Shown piece after piece: positions 48,144 to 59,863 of a stretch of 64,000 bases of DNA. Both the position numbers and the translations under genes were made by a program. Source of the stretch: Nemania diffusa (taxonomy: Eukaryota > Ascomycota > Sordariomycetes > Xylariales > Xylariaceae); assembly GCA_038501195.1 (NCBI GenBank), contig JBBPUQ010000001.1:558001-622000 (forward strand). The letters run 5' to 3'. The notes under the pieces are model-generated. The model made no database searches. It worked only from the letters and a program-made list of their open reading frames with translations, and was not told where the DNA came from. The stretch's first letter is position 1; every line of letters starts with the position of its first letter.

Positions 48144-49976
48144 CTAGTTACTCTCACCGCGATTATTAAGCACTGATGAAGAAACCATCTCCTCTCGATC
48201 GACCCCGACATATTCATCGGCGCGCCTAGCCGGCGAGGCAACTAAACCCCGGAGTGAATACTTATGCAACCTCAAGATGAAACGGAGAATAAGATGAATC
48301 TAAAGAAGTAAATCCAAGTATATCTATGTCACGACTGGTGCAAATAATAGTGAAATAGAAGGCATGTTAGTATTGTATCTACCTTGCTTGACTTAGAGGA
48401 ACATTGTAGACGTTCTTGTTTTTGCCAGATTCCGAACCGTCAGCACATTCTGGCCAACACTGCGTCGTTAAATGCCTGACTTGACAACCTATTTTTACAA
48501 CGGTGTAACAGCGGAGTGTTACCGATTTGTTGCGTAACATCTTTATGCAAATTCACCATACCCCTTGTCTTATAAGCTTTAAGGTAAGGGACGTGTCAAC
48601 TTAACATATTTCGGACAGTTTTTACAGTCATATATATAAATTTGAGCACAAAGCAACTAGTTAGCCGGTATAACTCGCCATTTTAAGTAGGTAAAGGTTT
48701 GACAGATATGTAACAACCTGTATTTACTAGGACTACTGCAACGGCAATAGGAAACACTCATAATTTCATGAACGAGAGCAGGGTAACCCTGGTGTCCTAG
48801 GAAATAGGAACCAGTCACTTAGATAAACAAGTCGACACTATCTCTCACCACACTCTAAAATACTATCTTCGAACAGTCAGTCTTTGGAGGATTAAAGATG
48901 TATTTAGTAAATGGCTCCATCATCACATACAAATCTCAAATAATAGCTCGATCTTAGAAGGAAGAAATTAAAGCGAGTGAAACGGGGTAATTAAATAAGA
49001 GTTAGTATGCAAAACAGTTATGATTGATAGTATTTTACTATGCCTTTATGAGTATAATATACTCTACAAGCTACCATCTTAGTCTATAGATATTATTTGT
49101 CCTTATTACTCATAAACCACGCTGAATTGAATACTTTCGCATCGGAGTTGTAATATGTTTAACCCTAAAACCTCAATGTTGTGATAGTGCGTGTGGTCAA
49201 GCCACACATAGAAGTCTTATTGATTCAGGGGCGCTCAAAGATTCGTTGATCTTTCTATATAAGTCTAGCTAATTGCTATCCTTCCGTGGCGAGGACTTAG
49301 ATTAGTCTAGCCAATCCTCCTCTCCGAAAATGGGTTGTTTTGCTAAAAGCCTACGATGTAGTCCTTATATGGTTTTGTGACTATAGTCAAGCCTCTAGGG
49401 TGTGGTAGAGTGCATCACTCGATCCGTTTTAATATCAAACCTCATATTGTGATTCCCATCGTAATTGCAAAGGTTACAGAGCATCATAAGTCTCTCATAG
49501 ACTTTTCTCGATAGTATACCAGATATGTGTTTTATCATTCCGGGGTGCTTATCTCATGCAATTTGTTCATAAGTTACTGGACATATGTGCTTAGCACTAA
49601 TTTAGTTCCAACAAGATAATTTTCTTGATTAATTTGAGTGGCGAAAATGCCTGAGCCTGTTCTCGCTTATTCCCCATGGTTTTGTATCGTCCAGGACTAT
49701 TAAATCATGGATACGATCGAACACGTTTGATTACCAAATATGTAGTCGTAAGAACTCGGAGTTCTCCCCTTGCTTATCACCTACTGCCAGACTAAGAGTA
49801 CTGCCTTGTCCACCGCCAGATCGCATCAGCAAGAGAGTGACTAAAACTCCAGCTGTTAGAAACTGTCATTTGCAGAAAGATTAAGCATGTTCCTGAAGAC
49901 GGGATTGGAAGGGAGCATTTAGGAGACGAATTTTTGTCGGAAGAAATAAGAGACTTAGGAATACGTACTGGGAAAT
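48144..49976. other. A/T-rich accessory DNA, no gene recognised
   Basis: About 1.8 kb of A/T-rich sequence upstream of nothing and downstream of the aldo-keto reductase 3' end. A possible old solo LTR lies at 48504-48715 (starts TGTAACAG, ends TGTAACA, no matching target duplication). No open frame over 60 codons except one near 47987-48241 that overlaps the repeat. Confidence 0.4.
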
Positions 49977-51341
49977 CTATTCCCCGGACTTCTTCGCGGT
50001 GATAGGCGTTGGCTCAGCAACGTAGTCGGTAGTACCTCCCATTCGGAGCAGCCACACATTGCCAGGATGCTCAGGGGTGGCACCTCCGTATGCGAAAGTA
50101 CTTGGGAACCCGATATCGAACGGGGCAGCGGATTCGATCTCCTGGATGTCTTCCTTCGAGAGAGACAGATTCAAAGCCTCGATATTGGCCTTCAAGTGAT
50201 CCAAAGTCCTCCCGCCAATGATGGGAAACACATAGGGCGTCTTGTGCATGACGTACGCCTGCGCAACACTCGTAATGATGGTGTTCTTCCGTTTGGCAAC
50301 TACCTCAAGGGCCTTGCTAACCTTGATTTCATTTTCGGTGGGAGGGGCTGCACGTCCTTGGTTGTTCTTGCGTTGTTCCTCAGTCTTGAATTTACCACCA
50401 CCAAGTGCGCCCCAAGGAGCAAGACCCATACCTTCATTCTTGGTCATGGGAATGATCTCTCGCTCAAAGTCGCGCGAGGCAGCGGACCATTTACCTTGGT
50501 AGACCGAAAACTGCCGGAGGCCATGGTTGCGAGCGTATTCGTTGGCTTTGGAGACGACCCAAGCTGGTGTATCGCTGACGCCCAGGTAGAGAACCTTGCC
50601 GGCAAGTACAAGTTGGTTCAATGACTGCATAACCTCAGGAATGGAAGTGCTGAAGTCCCACCAGTGCACGTATAGCTAATTCGCCATGTCAGTCTCGTGA
50701 TCTAGTCTACGAAGGGGGCGTTTGAGGAACTAACTAGGTCGATGTAGTCCGTCTGAAGCTTCTGAAGAGATCGGTTGACGGATGTGTGCAAGCTCTTTGT
50801 TCCGTTACCTTGGAAGTTGATTAAGATCTCGTCGGTGCGGGGTGCTCGGTAGTTTGTTGTGTATTTGGTCGCAATAACTATAGTTCTATTAGTAGCTTGC
50901 CAGCATTATCTGACGGCGGCCAAATAAACACGGAATTTTGATATATCTCAGTTCTGCAATCGCTACTAGGTAAAGATCGAGCTACCATGGACTGCTACAT
51001 GTAACATTTGGCGCATTCAGGATTACAGAATAAAGGGATAGTCACCTACCCATCTGGTCACGAACACCGCGACTTTTCATCCAGTCTCCAATCCACGTCT
51101 CAGACTCTTCATATTGATAGTTGCTAGAAGTGTCAATAAAGTTGCCGCCTTGACTGTAGAAAAAATCCAGGATATCATTGACGGTGTTCTTGTCGCAAGC
51201 ACCCATAGCCTGCTTCCAGGCGTCACCAAAGTTCATGGAGCCAAGGCATAGAGGGCTCACACGGACCGATGCGGTGGGAGACAAGATCCGGTAGCGGGCC
51301 AAGGGGCTCTTGGGAGGCGGGGCGGTTGGGAGGAAAGACAT
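49977..51341 (-). CDS. Aldo-keto reductase (aryl-alcohol dehydrogenase / norsolorinic acid reductase-like)
   Basis: NADPH-dependent reductase of the AKR superfamily, AAD branch. Relatives reduce aryl aldehydes or polyketide ketones. Three exons on the minus strand, 51341-51050, 50877-50735 and 50675-49977, give 377 residues, normal for the group. Introns are 172 and 59 bp; the first ends with a perfect CTACTAAT branch. The catalytic tetrad is visible: Asp near 70 and Tyr near 75 in NFIDTSSNY, Lys near 102 in VIATKY, His near 149 in YVHWWD. The cofactor-binding C-terminal part shows PIIGGRTLDHLKANIEAL. The N-terminus SVRVSPLCLGSMNFGDAW is typical. The gene is intact although it sits alone in A/T-rich, decayed DNA between two direct repeat copies, so it may be recently arrived or under selection. 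Confidence 0.9.
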
Positions 51342-53360
51342 TGTAACTGAGAGGGGAAGCGCAAGTTCGGGAGTCAGGAAGTATGTTTGGGGGATATCGG
51401 CGTCTTTCTTGCAATGGAAGTCGTGATTGTTTGGGTGATGGTGGAGACTTAAGCAACAAAGATCTGTGTAAGTTAAGTAGGAGCCAGCGATGGTCTTTTA
51501 AAGATATTTATCGTTGCTGTTTCAGCAAGCCTACCTCTCTTTCCTGACAAAAGACTAGTCGGCTTTAAGATCGGGGTTGTGAGACTGCGTCGGCGAATAG
51601 TGATCTCATAAGCTATTTAGGACCTGAGGCGCTACAGCTGCAGGTAACCAGTAAATCACCATATCTGCGCTATATCTTCCCAGTAACTACTCTGTAGATG
51701 GTCGGTCTAGGTCGTATCACGTCGTATGCGTATAGGATAACGATGACGGCAAGTGGATAGATATGGGGTTTAAGGTGGGCTAACGGAGTAAATCCGTTTA
51801 AATCCGAAATACCACACATCTTACTAATACCCGCGCAGTAGGCATGGCGTCATGTTTTCTGGGTGATATGGAGGGTATAGAACGGTAACGGAATGCTAGG
51901 CTTTGACAAAACTAACGTCGGAAGCTGCGGCTGCAAGTGTGACAGTAGTTGAGCATCCCGCGCTTATTATCTATGACAATAAGTGTAAGAGGAATAATCT
52001 AATGTCATGGTAAACGCTATTGGTCACTCAATAAAATAACAGAACCTTTTACGGGGAAAATCAATCACGTATAATATAAAAGCAATAGTTTACCTACCAA
52101 CCTAGTTACGCTAAAAGGAGACATAGCCGCATAACAATTAAATATGAGACGGCCCTATACATAAGGAGCTGTAGGTGGTCAAGTTCCCAACTTGAAAAAA
52201 ATTTATATTTTTAGTGACGTTGTAGTTCGGCGTTGCAGTTCTGTTCCGTGATGAAATATTTGCCTAGAAAGATCTTTTCTTGTAGTAGAACTGTCATTTT
52301 AGATTCAAAACGCTTGTCATCCGATGAGCCTTCTCCATCTACGCCCGTATTACCGCTAGCATAGCACTAGCAGCCATCTCGCTTGTTGTGAGGACGGGAT
52401 GGTGGCCTTGGTTCGGCTTTTCCTGGTTTCGTTACTGGACCTAAAATCAATAACTGGTTCTATTAAATGCATTGATTAATGCCGAAAGCCCACCTCGGGG
52501 CTACCTATTTCGAAAAACAGTTATCAGAGACGCGCCTCGTCGCCTAAGCTAGCCGTCGCTCTCAATAATCTTTATCGTTTGAGGACGTTGCTTGTTGAAA
52601 GTAAAGTAGGATAAGGGGTCACGACAAGAATTGTATTAGAGCACAGTGTGCCCTATGCCGTGCCTAAAATGGCCTTATCTTAGTCACAAGTCGAGTAAGC
52701 TGAATGCAACCCTCATATACTACCTGCTATTTCATCAAATTTTAAACGCCGATAAAGTTGATTATCCTCCTACTATCCCCGGTATTACCAACTACGTAAG
52801 GAATGGCGGTGAAACGGGCGTGTTAAAGGACTAATTAAATGCTAGGGCTCTGCTTGTAAAAATATATTGAAGTAGATAGGTTGTCCTGGCTAAAGCAATG
52901 ATTCAACCCTTAGCATCAGATAACTATATAAATCGACCATACTAGTTGCTTTTATGAGCGATTTCGGCTATAATTATACATAGGTCCCCTCTTCCACTTA
53001 AGGATCCATAAGGCTAAAATTTAGTTGATCTATGTCTGAAGCCGTGGAATAATACACTCCTACCACGCTTCTCCCTAGTTGTGGCAGTTTTACTATTCAC
53101 CCTGGGACCAACTTTCTGGTATTTAAAAATACTTTGTTGGGAGGATTTCTCATAGATCTTAAAGTAGGGACAAAAATCTAGTTTATCTGTTTTACCCTTG
53201 AGATCCATATTGTACTCGGGTTAAGCTTTAATTTACCATCTGGAACAATCAACGATTCGATACTTGGCCTGGCTTCATTTTCATCGTCCCTAAAGTTATA
53301 CCTGATTCTCATAATGCTAACAACTCACAAATTACAGCAACATGAACGAAAATTAAATTG
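51342..53360. other. A/T-rich accessory DNA, no gene recognised
   Basis: About 2 kb upstream of the aldo-keto reductase. It must hold that gene's promoter near 51342-51600. Beyond that the sequence is A/T-rich with many stops in all frames. Open frames at 52646-52834 and 53014-53208 have no recognisable product. Confidence 0.4.
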
Positions 53361-53532
53361 AAGCAAGAAGTAAAGTTTAGTGTAAAAGCCTGCCTAGCTA
53401 GCTAAGTCCAGTAGTTTTTGAAGACAACTACCTAGAATAAATGGAAAAAACCAACGCAAACGTGAAAGACTAAGCCTAATTAATACATCTCCCTTACTTT
53501 CAAGTGCGGGTTTACCCGCACTATTACATTGG
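53361..53532 (+). repeat. Hairpin-ended dispersed repeat, copy 2
   Basis: Second copy of the repeat at 47971, same orientation, about 5.4 kb away. Its terminal stem is perfect: AGTGCGGG at 53503-53510, TTTA loop, CCCGCACT at 53515-53522. Many differences from copy 1 are C/T or G/A changes, as RIP would give. Where copy 1 has CTAG this copy has CATA, so a Helitron end is less clear here. Similarity stops within about 10 bases after the stem. Confidence 0.7.
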
Positions 53533-53955
53533 CATATCTACGACGGTTAACCTAAATCAGTAAATTAAGCATGTTTATAACAAACATTGTTCAGATATAT
53601 AGGTTTTAGTATTTGAGTAAGAAATAACAAAAGATAGAAATGTAGTCAACTTTAAGCTGGGATTAGGCGTAAATTATACCAAGATAGTTATAATAATTTA
53701 TGAAATACATGAAAATATGAACTGTTAAGTTTTTTCTATATTTTTAATAAGAATTATAAACTTTATATATATTTAATAAAAAATATTTCCCCAATTAGCA
53801 CTAGAAGGACTAACCCAGTCTCTGCTCAGTTCACAATAAAATAATTAGTTCATAAATCACCCGCAGTATTAGTGTGGACAAAAAAGTGGTGAAAAAGTAA
53901 GCGATAAAGGACGTGAGAAAAGTGGCAATATGTCGCTGTCCGTTGCGTAGCGTAA

Positions 53956-54180
53956 TAGCTAGTGGATTAATTTTGTAAACGAAGATATCTCGGCTGGTGG
54001 GAAAACTAGCCCTAGTGTTGCTAATATTGACGAAAGAAGCCTCGTTGCCATTTTAAGAGCATATCGCCTATCATGGGATATAGACAGTGCACCACGATAG
54101 ACAGGAGACAAATTTGGCACGGCGAAAGTGCAAGGCCCCTTGGTACTCAAACCAGTTAGTAGACAGCCTCTGGATATTCA
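53956..54180 (-). pseudogene. Decayed fragment, possibly the WD40 tail of a NACHT-type protein
   Basis: On the minus strand, an open stretch reads LSTKGPCTFAVPNLSPVYRG, then ALSISHDRRYAL, then LGLVFPPAEISS before a stop. The Tyr-Arg-Gly, Ser-x-Asp-Arg-Arg and Pro-Pro-Ala/Glu spacing recalls the last region of fungal NACHT-WD40 proteins, whose genes often begin with a hydrolase domain like that of the gene just upstream at 54419. The match is loose and from memory. It may be unrelated. Confidence 0.25.
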
Positions 54181-54418
54181 GCCACAGCAAAAAACTGTAG
54201 GAGCTTTTTTCACCTCATTGCTGGTAGAATAAGGTGATTATGGGATGTAGAGATCAATTTCTAAAACTAGCATGCTACGCTGAAACGTATGGAAATAGCA
54301 AGGCAAAAGAGAAATCTTAATCATGATTACGCACTCTCGCATAGCTCCCGTCAACATTGCTACTCCACAAGAACTGCAGGTCAGATACCTCAGAAGTTTC
54401 CAAAATAGGGGATTCAGC

Positions 54419-55655
54419 CTAGAGGAACTCTAATAATCTCTGTCGCGGTGCTGGCTGCAATGCTTGCAGTGTCTCCATCTCTTCTACTGCTAGTACATCT
54501 TGTCTTTTAGCATTTAGGGCAACTCTTTCGGTACTAACGATCCTGATCACAAGCCTCCCGACCACAATGTCCTTGGTCACAGCTTCCTTGATGGAAGCCT
54601 GCGCAACAACAATTCCCTTAACGTTGGCGTTCTTGATGTCACCTTTTATGCTGACAGCCTCTTTGATAACCCTGCAAATTTTGGTGAAGGGCGGATCCTC
54701 GTCGTCAATGAATTTACAGACACTGATGTGGTCTGCAGCTACGGGCAGCGATTGAAAGTTGGCTGAGCACGTTAAATTGGCACTTGTCCTGTCTACGACG
54801 AGGCTCTTTGCACCTTTCATCGGGCGTGTCTCGAAGAAGTTCACAATGTCATACTTGGTTGTTAACTGGCGGAAATCCTCATCTATTTCCATTAGATCGT
54901 CGGTGTTCCTAGATAGGACGTCGATAATCTTGCACTTGGATCCCTGTGCTTTGGATTTTCTCGCAATTTCTAGCCATTGGGCCTTTTTTCCGCCGCCATG
55001 TGGAGTTCCAAAGAACATCTATCAATGTTGGCGAGAACCAGATCAGTGCTGACCCCTTGTGAAGATAAGTGAGCAAATTCTGGGTAGCTAAGCTTACTAT
55101 TGATTTAGTAGCCCCGGCAATGGAGCTGTATATTCTCTCCTTTGACGCAAAGCGCAATGCCTATTGTGCCGAATTATATTAGTTATGGAAGCATATCCTC
55201 CTAGCAGTCGCCTTGCTTACCTGCTTGATAATAAGTCCCCCTAGGCAATGGCCAAGAAAGACAATCGGTCTAGTGTTAGCATCGTCTTCCCGATGACTAC
55301 TTAGATAGACTAGTAGAGCTCGGGCGTGGTCACGAATGGTGACCATCTCTCCCACCTCGTACCCAAACGACAGAATTCTTGTTTGAGGACACTTAGGGGT
55401 GAGCAGATCTCGTGGCCAGAAGACGCTGTTCTCGTCATCTTTATAAGTCCATGTCTCGATAGCATCACCAGCGAAACCATGAACGAGGACCAGGCTATAA
55501 TGGCTGTAAGTCAGTACGTGTAATATATAACGTATGGCAGTATTACAAACTATTTATTTGCGGAATGTAGCTTACTCAACTTCTGCAGTATATCTTTCTG
55601 TGTCATTGTCTGGGTCGTAGACCACTGTAAGTCCTTGATTCCTTGCAAAAGCCAT
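54419..55655 (-). CDS. Alpha/beta hydrolase (DUF676/SERAC1-like) with Cys at the nucleophile position
   Basis: Lipase-like fold often found at the N-terminus of fungal NLR-like (STAND) proteins, here standing alone. Four exons on the minus strand, 55655-55576, 55503-55221, 55160-55098 and 55018-54419, give 341 residues. Frames join exactly, with introns of 72, 60 and 79 bp. Seen: the strand-turn LVLVHGFAGDAIETW near 32-46, the nucleophile elbow as GHCLGG near 111-116 (Cys where the family has Ser), FFGTPHGGG at the start of exon 4, and ADHISVCKF carrying the usual catalytic His. The tail after it (about 70 residues, Val/Ile-rich) is not recognised, and no NB-ARC, NACHT or repeat domain follows. 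Its introns after IIKQ and before FFGTPH are in the same places as in the divergent paralogue at 56169. It may be a pseudo-enzyme or use Cys. Confidence 0.75.
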
Positions 55656-56168
55656 TGCGAAATAATGCTGGCAGTATAGACGTGAGATATGATGAGATGG
55701 TTTCTATATTGTAAAGAATCATGCCCTTGCTTTCTATCTAGAGTGTGATATTCCTGAGTTTCGCGATATAGACTTGCAGAGGGGAAGGGTCTGGTTGCCT
55801 TGGTGCCCACGTTGGTGGGGAATATGGCTGCCCAACGACCACGCTGGAAAGACTGACTAGTCGGGGTATTGGTCGCCTCAATTCAATCACTTGTTGCTAT
55901 TCGCAGCAACACTTTGCCTCTCGTGAGCAGAAAGTAAACTTATTTGCTCTATGAGCTTGTTGGCGGACCTAGTGGAGTGCCCCAAGCTAAAAACACATGC
56001 ATACACACGCATTTCGACCTGATAGCCACGAGGATAATTTCAAAGCATAATATGCCTAAAGGAAGAAGTTATCCTAGTAATTCCAGCTCTATTTAGTATC
56101 TTCTATCTTTCCTCCTTTCTTCTTTAACCCATTCTTCCTGCAGAACCGCGGTCGAGAAAAGACAAGCC
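55656..56168. promoter_or_regulatory. Shared promoter region of the two divergent hydrolase genes
   Basis: 513 bp between the two start codons, so both promoters lie here. Moderate base composition with a C/T-rich part near 56090-56145 ahead of the plus-strand gene. No element can be named. Confidence 0.45.
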
Positions 56169-57307
56169 ATGCTACATGTATTAGTACACCCGCGAGACTC
56201 CATGCACCCGGAGCTTATCAGTCCTACTGTAGAGTAAGTAGTTTTAACTCCAACTTCTTAACATAGTATTTACTAACGTCTAGAACGAAGCATCATTGCT
56301 GTCCATGGACTGAATGGTCACTATATGAATACATGGACGGACAAGCCGGGAAACACAATGTGGCTACAAGATCTCCTACCCAAGAAATTGCCTGGGTGTC
56401 GCGTCATGACCTTTCAATATAACGCCTCCTCTTCTAGCATGTCAACAATAAGAGTACGTGATGCTGCGAACACCTTGCTAGAGCTATTGAAGGACGAGCG
56501 CCGTGATCCTGTAAGGACATATATGCAATACATATTACTCACGTTAATTTGCCACCGCTACTACTAAATGGCCCCTGTTGACAGTTATTAGATATATTCG
56601 CATGTTCCTATAGTTTTTGTCGGGCACAGTCTCGGAGGGATTGTCATCAAGCAGGTATGAACAGCCTGGTATTCCTAAAGACTCGCATTTTATATGCAGC
56701 TGCTCTAACCCCAGGATTGGCCAAAGGCTATAAGCCAAGCACATGATGATAGTGACGACGGCATTAAGAAGATCGCCAAGTGCATCAAAGGCATAGTACG
56801 CGCTTGCAAACCCTTTTGGTAGTCTTGGCTCTCTCTCGCTCACGAGGTGAAACTACCACGCATTTAGGTTTTTTTCGGAACACCACACCGAGGTTCAGAC
56901 GCTGCCAACTGGGCCGCACTGGCGAAGAGGATTGGAGGGGCTGTCATCCCCGGCCCTAACCGAGGCTTCTTCCATCTTCTCCAAACAAACTCAAAAGAGC
57001 TATACAAAATAACCGAGGACTTCCGCCCTCTATCTGCCAACTACGCGATCGTTAGCTTCTATGAGGAGTATCCTTACCCAACCTTGGGAAAAGTGGTACG
57101 GATTATGTGCTCACTAAGAATGGCTTGCTGCACGGTCGCTGACTTCAAGGCTAGATTGTGGAAAAAGATTCTGCCATCATGGGATTGCCCCATGAACGAA
57201 AATTTATGATTAGTGGTACGCACACTTCAAGGTGTCGCTTCTCAAAGGGAAATAGGGAGTTCGATATCGTTTGGAAACGTATTAGGGACGCCGCGGCAGG
57301 GGTCTAA
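56169..57307 (+). CDS. Alpha/beta hydrolase (DUF676/SERAC1-like), complete Ser elbow
   Basis: Paralogue of the gene on the other strand. Six small exons, 56169-56233, 56291-56510, 56592-56654, 56715-56795, 56868-57095 and 57155-57307, give 269 residues. Introns are 57-81 bp and several have clear CTAAC or CTACTAAA branch points. The acceptor AACGAAG at 56290 was chosen because it restores DIIAVHGLNGHYMNTW, the standard family start. The acceptor at 56283 breaks the frame. Other motifs: VFVGHSLGGIVIKQ with Ser near 108, VFFGTPHRGSDAANWA, EDFRPLS, VEKDSAIMGLPHER, and THTSRCRF carrying the catalytic His. It stops right after the hydrolase domain (RDAAAGV), with no STAND module. Because the gene is chopped into short exons, no single open frame longer than 80 codons marks it. 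Confidence 0.75.
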
Positions 57308-59863
57308 TAGGCGGATGCGATTCGATCACCTAGTTAATCCATCACAATAGATTTCAGATAGGAGGGGATAGCTCCTTATTAATACTACGGGCCGCAGCTT
57401 AGATGATAGGTATTAGCTAAACAGGCTCTATAAACTGGCATTCGCTTCTCTTTCGATGCCCGATCTTTCTTCCCTCTTTGTCTTGTGCATTTTGGTTTAT
57501 AGTACCCCAACCGTCTCTATCTCCTAAGTACTGCGCTCGTTAGCGGACGGACTGTAATATCTAGTAGCTGTACTGCCAGGCGATAAAGTCGTAGGGAGGA
57601 CGCCTCTGAAGCCCTAGGGTATTTGAATCAATTATGACAAGCATATAAGGAGAGGAGTCCTACCCCATGATTCGGGTAGGACTTACGAATCAGTGAGATT
57701 GAGCCTTGACTAGCCTCTACCTAACGTTGTTGATGCACGTGAGTTATCTGCACTCTGGGTAAAGGCTCCTTACAAGTGTTATATGTACGTTAGAAAGAAA
57801 GCTTGATCCCAACCTCGTATTCTAGGCCCCAAGGACTCGAAATCAAGTTAGGGTAGGTTTTAGTTAATGAATAGATAAGATGGGCGTATTTTCTAGGCAT
57901 TGATCATCAAGTTTCTAGTTTACTAATCAATAATCAAGCTTTTAATTTCATACAGGCTTATAGACTAGATAGGCAGATGTATCTTAATTGCTGACTCTTC
58001 TAAGATCTCTAACAAAGTGTACTAGTGCACTTATACGAAACACGGCCCAGATTAATATCGGTGACGCCGCTGACTTCCTGCAACAACACCCCACGCTAGA
58101 TTTCATGCGCATCATCGCATCGCAATTCTTATCCCTATTCCTATTCCGGGAAGAAAGGCATGTAGTAGAGCATCTAACTAAGACTAGGTACCTTTCCCTT
58201 GGGTTTGCGAAAGCCTAGCCCATGCGCGCTCACTAAGACCCATGTCTTCTTGGCGGGCACCCAAGTAGGTAATGGACACTACATAGTAGATACAGCTTAC
58301 CTATGTTGGGTTGAAACCTGTATAAGCATCTAACCTTTTATATATAGATATAAACTCAAGGAGCCAATGTTAATAACATAAAATAGTTATAAAACCCATA
58401 CTATTAAACCGTTATGCTTCCCGTACCTTTGCATTTCAGATCAGAAACACCCCGGCCATACACGGATATCATGCGTATATACCCACACAATACTTAACGC
58501 CCCATAAGCTCTACCTGGGATACTAAACCCGTGCAACCACGGAGTTAAAGGCTGACAAGCGAACAAGACCGGCTATCAATCTTCAGATGCGCCTCACTGC
58601 GGGCGATCTAGGTACCGGGGTTGCTTATTATGCGTGTTCTACGGCACAGACTTACATACATGGTGGTGGTGAGATGTCGGTTAGATAAGGGGCGGGCAAT
58701 TGTTCCGGATGGGGTGTCCGGGACTACAAGAACGTTGATGAGGAGCTAGTCATAGAGTAGGTAGGGGGCCGCCACAATGTGCACGCCATTTTAGCTCGAT
58801 TCTAGAACTTTTAGGCTTCTAGACTTTTATGGGGGCTGTAGTCTTTAAGTCTTCGTGCGTTAAATGTATGCATAAGCCAAGTAGTTATGAGACTTTCCAC
58901 ACGAGATGAAAATACAGGTGTCGTAAAGTAACATAAGTCACCAAATCACGGTATAAGTTAAATAAGCCTCATCGACTATGAGTGACTTATACAGTAGATT
59001 CGTCCTAGTTGAAGACTATCTGCTAGTCAAGCGCTAGTATTCTCCGTGTTATGGGTCAGTCCAGAGCCAGTGGGTTCAATCGCGGTGGATACTGTCAACT
59101 CTGTTAGAACGTCAACCCGAAGAAGCGAAGAAGCGACAAGATATGGAACGACCACCGACTGCGTCATTAAAGTATGCATACTTAGATTTAACGATCTGTA
59201 ACCTACGTGAAAAATAAGAAACAAGCCAATGAAACCCGAGCCCTCGGGAGCTGTGGAGTTCGAATAGCTTTGATTATCTAGATAACTACGGGACGTGCAT
59301 TCCGTATAAGCTGTCGCTTAGTCAGGGTTTATAACTGTTCCGAGCCTTGAGCATCGGGATCAACTATGTTAAAAGCATATTCTACCTTGCAACTACTTTT
59401 TATGTCGATGATTCAAATATGGTTCTTAGATCATCTGCGACGAAGTAAAAATGACGCTGTTAATCGTGTCTGCGGTTAATAGTACAAAAAAGAACTTGTA
59501 CGCAACATTGTCGTAGTGGGATTTACCTATGTGAGCGGCCAGTGTTATGCTAACTACTACTAACTTATACCCTCGTAGCTAGATAGTTTAGATCTTGATA
59601 ACTAATGGAGATGAGTTTCATCGATACTGAATGAGGATTGGTTTATGATACATAAGACAATAGCCTAATAATATTGCATGTTATCTTTAAAAGATGTGTG
59701 GTATCAAGAATATGCCTAATTTGCCAGTTGCGGAAAGCTACCTTCACATATGTTGTTGAAGCTCATATTCTGAGTAGAATCGATATTATACCAGCTGCCA
59801 TTCATGAGAGAGCAAATGCATCCTCTCCTTTTCGTGGTATACAGAGTGTTCTGATTTTTCTCT
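57308..59863. other. A/T-rich accessory DNA, no gene recognised
   Basis: About 2.6 kb with many stops in all frames. An open frame at 57988-58218 has no recognisable product. TACCTA-like motifs occur near 57717 and 58268. No transposon ends seen. Confidence 0.4.
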
